From Candidatus Methylomirabilota bacterium (GTDB taxonomy: Bacteria; Methylomirabilota; Methylomirabilia; Methylomirabilales; JACQHM01), in assembly GCA_016199025.1 (NCBI GenBank), contig JACQHM010000261.1, positions 1-8,548 on the forward strand: DNA of 8,548 nucleotides. Reading direction: 5' to 3'. A program made the position numbers and the translations under genes. This document shows positions 5,686 to 8,548 of the stretch, in pieces; the first letter of the stretch is position 1, and every line of letters starts with the position of its first letter. The notes under the pieces were generated by a model. That model saw only the letters and a program-made list of their open reading frames with translations, did no database searches and had not been told where the DNA came from.

Positions 5686-6692
5686 ATGAAGAAAAAGCTC
5701 CTCCACAGCCTTGGCTCCCTGTTTGGCCTCCTGCTGTTTGCCGTCGCCCTCTGGGTCCTCCATCACGAACTCAGGGAGTATCACTACCACGATGTCGTCC
5801 GCCACGTGGGAGAGCTCCCCGCTCACCGCCTCTTCCTCGCCCTGGCCCTGACCCTCCTGAGCTATCTGATCCTGACGGGATACGACACCCTGGCCTTCCG
5901 CTACATCCACCATCCGCTGGCCTATGCCAAGATCGCCCTCTCCTCTTTTCTGGCTTACGCCTTCAGCCACAACCCCGGACTCTTCGTGCTGAGTGGCGCC
6001 CCGGTCCGCTATCGTCTCTACTCGGCCCGTGGGCTTTCCACGGTCGAGATCACCAACGTGGTCGCCTTCTGTGGCTTGACCTTCTGGCTCGGGTTCTTCA
6101 CCCTTGGGGGGATGGTGTTCCTATTGGAGCCGCTGGTGATTCCCGCCTCTCTCAACCTCCCTTTTGCTTCCGTTCGCCCTCTTGGGGTGATCTTTCTGGT
6201 CCCTGTGGGGGGATACGTGTTGTGGAGCGCCTTGCGAAAGAGGCCGCTCAAGATCCGGGAGTGGGAGTTCGCCCTCCCCTCCCCCCGGCTCTCCTTTGTC
6301 CAGATCGTCGTTGCTTCCCTGGACTGGGCTCTGGTCGGGAGCATCCTCTATGTGCTCCTCCCCCCTACGGCAACCCTGTCCTACCCGGGTTTTCTCGGCA
6401 TCTTTCTGCAGGCACAGATCGTGGGGCTAGTGAGCCACGTCCCGGGAGGTCTCGGCGTCTTTGAGACGGTGATGCTCCTCCTCCTCTCGCCCACCTTTCC
6501 AGCCGATGCGGTCCTGGGCGTCACGGGGAGCACTTCTACAACTTCCAAGGTCTGCGGCAGTACAAGGAGAAGTTCGATCCCGTGTGGGAGCCGAAATACT
6601 TGGCCTCCCCCGGTGGGCTCGCGCTGCCCCGCATCCTCACTAACCTCGCTTCCCTCATCTCGGGAGGGCTCAAAGGAGTCTTTGCCAAATGA
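5686..6692 (+). pseudogene. mprF: MprF lysyl-phosphatidylglycerol synthase/flippase with the middle deleted
   Basis: MprF proteins attach an amino acid to phosphatidylglycerol and flip the product across the inner membrane, lowering surface charge. From ATG 5686 about 280 residues of the N-terminal flippase domain are clear: LLLFAVALWVLHHELREYHY, YAFSHNPGLF, GAPVRYRLYSARGLSTVEI, FCGLTFWLGF, and SHVPGGLGVFETVMLLLL, with several membrane helices. At about 6515-6527 (after PADAVLG) this stops matching and the last about 55 residues of an MprF follow in another frame. A full protein is usually about 840-870 residues, so about 500 residues, the remaining helices and nearly all of the GNAT-like synthase domain, are missing. 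The original frame runs on as nonsense to TAG 6739-6741. TTG 5665 is an alternative start. The broken protein could at most be a partial flippase domain. Confidence 0.85.
6522..6692 (+). pseudogene. C-terminal tail of MprF in a shifted frame
   Basis: In the frame ending at TGA 6690-6692, the sequence reads GEHFYNFQGLRQYKEKF, then PVWEPKYLASPGGLALPRI and a tail SGGLKGVFAK. The FYNFQGLRxYKxKF and WEPxYLA elements are the conserved end of the aminoacyl-phosphatidylglycerol synthase domain (DUF2156). It has no start codon of its own. It lies one frame off from the flippase part, so the junction near 6515-6527 is both a large deletion and a frameshift. Confidence 0.8.
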
Positions 6693-6748
6693 GAAAGGTG
6701 ATCCTTCGGGAAGCTGCAAGGGAGGGGTCATCGCACGCTAGTCCTCAG

Positions 6749-6756
6749 AAAGGAGG
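6749..6756 (+). promoter_or_regulatory. Ribosome binding site deciding the protease start
   Basis: AAAGGAGG ends seven bases before ATG 6764. It selects this start over ATG 6689, which lies in the same frame but inside the MprF tail and would add 25 polar residues before the signal peptide. Confidence 0.8.
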
Positions 6757-6763
6757 TACGACC

Positions 6764-7969
6764 ATGATCATCCATCATTTCTGGTTCGGCCGGCCGAGGG
6801 CCATGGGCACGCTGGCGTTCCTCCTCCTCATCACCTGGCTTGTTTCCTGTAGCACCGTGCGTGAGGGCATGGCGGCGGAACAGCCAAAGGAGGCGCGTTG
6901 CCCGGAAGCTACCCCTGACATCTTCGAGCGGGTAGCTCCGGCCGTGGTCTTCATCACCGCGACGTCTATCAATCCCTACGAGCCGTTCGATCGCGTCGAG
7001 CACAGCGTGGGATCGGGGATTGTCTTCGATCGGTCGGGACTGATCTTAACCAACGCCCATGTGGTGTTTGGCCGCCAGGCGATCACGGTGTCGCTTGATG
7101 ACGGCACGAGCCTGCCGGCAGAGCTGGTGGGGGCCGACCCGATCTTTGACGTGGCCGTGCTGCGGATCCCGTCCCCCTCGGAGGGAAAGCTACCCACGGC
7201 CGCGCTGGGCGACTCCGACCGTGTCCGCGTCGGCGAGGAGGTCTTGGCCATCGGGAACCCGCTGGGACTCGACCAGACCCTGACCCGGGGCATCGTGTCC
7301 GCGATCAACCGGATCCTCCCGGAGACCCCCTTCTCGCTCTTGGAGCCGCTGATCCAGACGGACACGCCTATCAACCCCGGTAACTCCGGCGGGCCGTTGT
7401 TAAACCGGTGCGGCGAGGTCATCGGCCTCACGACAGCCGTTATCCCTGAGGCCCAGAACATCGGCTTCGCGATCCCCATCAACCTGGCCAAAGCGGTGCT
7501 GCCCTCGCTGATCGCCCAGGGCCAGGTCATCCGTCCGTGGCTGGGCTTCCACGGGCAGCTCGTTGACGAGGCCCTGCAAGGCCTCCTCCGGATTCCTCTC
7601 GTCGAGGGCCTCTTGGTGGAGGTCGTTGAGCCGGGGAGCCCGGCCGAACGGGCAGGGCTCCGCGGAGGACAGCTCGAGGTCGTGATCGCCGGGCATGCCT
7701 TCCTTGTCGGGGGCGACATCATCACCAGTGTGAACGGGACGAGTCTGATCTCGCCAAACAACCTCATCAAGGTCATGCGGGGATTGAAGGTCGGGGTGAC
7801 CGTCCACCTGACGGTCGTCCGGGACGGGAAGGATCGGACAGTGGAGTATGTCCTGCCGGAGCGGCCGTTGTTGCCGGGGGACTTCCCCGGTCAGCGCTTG
7901 CTTGCGCCGGTCACCGGTAGGGGTGTCCAGCCAGCCCTACCCCGAGGCTCCTGGTCGAGAACGCGGTAA
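6764..7969 (+). CDS. HtrA/DegP-like trypsin-type serine protease with one PDZ domain, putative lipoprotein
   Basis: A 401-residue envelope protease, probably degrading or refolding damaged periplasmic proteins. The N-terminus has a basic start, a hydrophobic stretch (residues 15-27) and the lipobox LVSC with Cys29, suggesting lipid anchoring; cleavage after the later AMAA-like segment is an alternative. The protease domain carries a complete triad: His99 in TNAHVV, Asp129 in DVAVLRI and Ser208 in GNSGGPL, with the supporting GSGIVFD and AIGNPLG motifs. A single PDZ domain follows (about 285-370: VEVVEPGSPAERAGLR, GGDIITSVNG, VHLTVVRDGK). Cys46 and Cys216 (NRCGEVIG) could form a disulfide. The length is normal for one-PDZ members, and the frame is intact. 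It follows the broken MprF gene by 71 bases and has a strong ribosome binding site. Substrate and exact subclass are not readable. Confidence 0.9.
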   Translation: MIIHHFWFGRPRAMGTLAFLLLITWLVSCSTVREGMAAEQPKEARCPEATPDIFERVAPAVVFITATSINPYEPFDRVEHSVGSGIVFDRSGLILTNAHVVFGRQAITVSLDDGTSLPAELVGADPIFDVAVLRIPSPSEGKLPTAALGDSDRVRVGEEVLAIGNPLGLDQTLTRGIVSAINRILPETPFSLLEPLIQTDTPINPGNSGGPLLNRCGEVIGLTTAVIPEAQNIGFAIPINLAKAVLPSLIAQGQVIRPWLGFHGQLVDEALQGLLRIPLVEGLLVEVVEPGSPAERAGLRGGQLEVVIAGHAFLVGGDIITSVNGTSLISPNNLIKVMRGLKVGVTVHLTVVRDGKDRTVEYVLPERPLLPGDFPGQRLLAPVTGRGVQPALPRGSWSRTR

Positions 7970-8003
7970 GGCTTGGGGCCCATCCAGTGGGACTCTCACC
8001 TAT

Positions 8004-8010
8004 AAGGAGG
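8004..8010 (+). promoter_or_regulatory. Ribosome binding site of gnd
   Basis: AAGGAGG lies eight bases before ATG 8019 and fixes the start, giving a Rossmann fold that begins at once (MELGLIGLGRMG). I see no clear terminator between the protease stop and this site, so the two genes may be co-transcribed. Confidence 0.75.
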
Positions 8011-8018
8011 AATCCACG

Positions 8019-8548
8019 ATGGAACTGGGTCTGATCGGTCTGGGGCGGATGGGCGCCAACATGACGGAGCGGCTTTTCAAGGGTGGTCACCGGGTGGTGG
8101 GCTATGACCGGAACCCGGAGGCTGTCCGGCGCGTGGTCGAAAAGGGTGCTGAAGGGGCCGATTCCCTGGAAGCCCTTGCCCGGCAGTTGACCCCACCCCG
8201 AATGGTGTGGCTGATGGTCCCTGCCGGTGACCCGGTGGACCAGACGATCCAGGCGTTGCTCCCTCACCTGAGCCCTGGGGATGTGATCGTCGATGGCGGG
8301 AACTCCTCTTACAAAGAGACCCTCCGCCGGGCCGCCGCCCTCAACGCGCAGGGTTTGCATTTTGTGGACGTGGGGGTCAGCGGCGGGATCTGGGGGCTGA
8401 CCGAAGGCTACAGCCTGATGATTGGCGGCGAGAAAGCCGCAGTCGAGCGGCTCCGCCCCCTCTTCGAGACACTGGCCCCGACACCTGACAAGGGCTGGGG
8501 GCGTGTGGGGCCAAGCGGCGCCGGCCACTTCGTGAAGATGGTCCACAA
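8019..8548 (+). CDS. gnd: 6-phosphogluconate dehydrogenase, decarboxylating (5' part; runs off the window)
   Basis: Oxidatively decarboxylates 6-phosphogluconate to ribulose 5-phosphate in the oxidative pentose phosphate pathway, in the cytoplasm. The first 176 codons are present. Residues 7-12 GLGRMG form the dinucleotide-binding turn; IVDGGNSSYKET is the substrate-binding segment; GVSGGIWG and YSLMIGGE follow; the visible part ends in GAGHFVKMVHN, which holds the catalytic lysine. Asp30 at the end of the second strand (GYDRN), where NADP+-dependent enzymes usually have Asn-Arg, suggests the NAD+-preferring short subfamily (about 300-330 residues, YqeC/GntZ-like); this is inference. The frame is open to the window end. 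Together with the isomerase at the left side it suggests a sugar-phosphate gene cluster, but the two are separated by unrelated genes. Confidence 0.93.
   Translation, partial: MELGLIGLGRMGANMTERLFKGGHRVVGYDRNPEAVRRVVEKGAEGADSLEALARQLTPPRMVWLMVPAGDPVDQTIQALLPHLSPGDVIVDGGNSSYKETLRRAAALNAQGLHFVDVGVSGGIWGLTEGYSLMIGGEKAAVERLRPLFETLAPTPDKGWGRVGPSGAGHFVKMVH

Noticed and set aside
5637..6464. Plus-strand open frame of 275 codons overlapping the MprF flippase.
   Set aside because: It is rich in Pro, Arg and Ser without family resemblance, while the overlapping frame shows conserved MprF segments.
6976..7776. Long minus-strand open frame of 266 codons opposite the protease gene.
   Set aside because: The plus strand encodes a complete protease with all catalytic motifs; the antisense translation is rich in Ser, Arg and Pro, typical of a GC-rich shadow frame.
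7911..8546. Minus-strand open frame of 211 codons at the right edge.
   Set aside because: It is the antisense of gnd, whose plus-strand frame has a strong ribosome binding site and clear dehydrogenase motifs.

Overview
The window looks like a GC-rich Gram-negative-type chromosome. It encodes lipoprotein signal peptides, a periplasmic cytochrome c and an HtrA-family protease. A glucose-6-phosphate isomerase resembling the isomerase half of transaldolase/isomerase fusions, a decarboxylating 6-phosphogluconate dehydrogenase and an MprF-type protein would fit a lineage such as NC10/Methylomirabilota or a neighbouring candidate phylum. That placement is an inference from remembered families, not a measurement.

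Layout, left to right, all on the + strand: the tail of an unidentified gene and an aborted start (1-120); a 5'-truncated glucose-6-phosphate isomerase (about 115-1461); a collapsed OmpR-type response regulator (1523-1767); a 188-base non-coding stretch with a possible promoter (1768-1955); a monohaem cytochrome c lipoprotein split by a one-base frame error at an 8-G run (1956-2355); an apparently intact TauE/SafE exporter followed one base later by a DUF1634 membrane protein (2475-3702); a P-type ATPase of the Mg2+ transporter (MgtA) class broken into four pieces (3734-5640); an MprF flippase/aminoacyltransferase with only its two ends left (5686-6692); an intact lipoprotein HtrA-like protease (6764-7969); and the 5' part of gnd, running off the right edge (8019-8548).

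The two outer genes, pgi and gnd, belong to sugar-phosphate metabolism (glycolysis/oxidative pentose phosphate pathway) and are often neighbours. Here they are separated by about 6.5 kb of membrane and envelope functions: anion export, electron transfer, cation transport, phospholipid modification and periplasmic proteolysis.

The striking property of the window is damage with one repeated form. In the regulator, the ATPase and MprF, a recognisable beginning is joined directly to a recognisable later part with the middle missing, and the isomerase has lost its beginning. Small indels (one extra G, one missing A, one missing 4-mer) add to this. The region may be truly decaying, or the contig may contain assembly or consensus errors; sequence alone cannot decide. 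I see no RNA gene, CRISPR array, insertion sequence or attachment site, and no convincing undescribed system.
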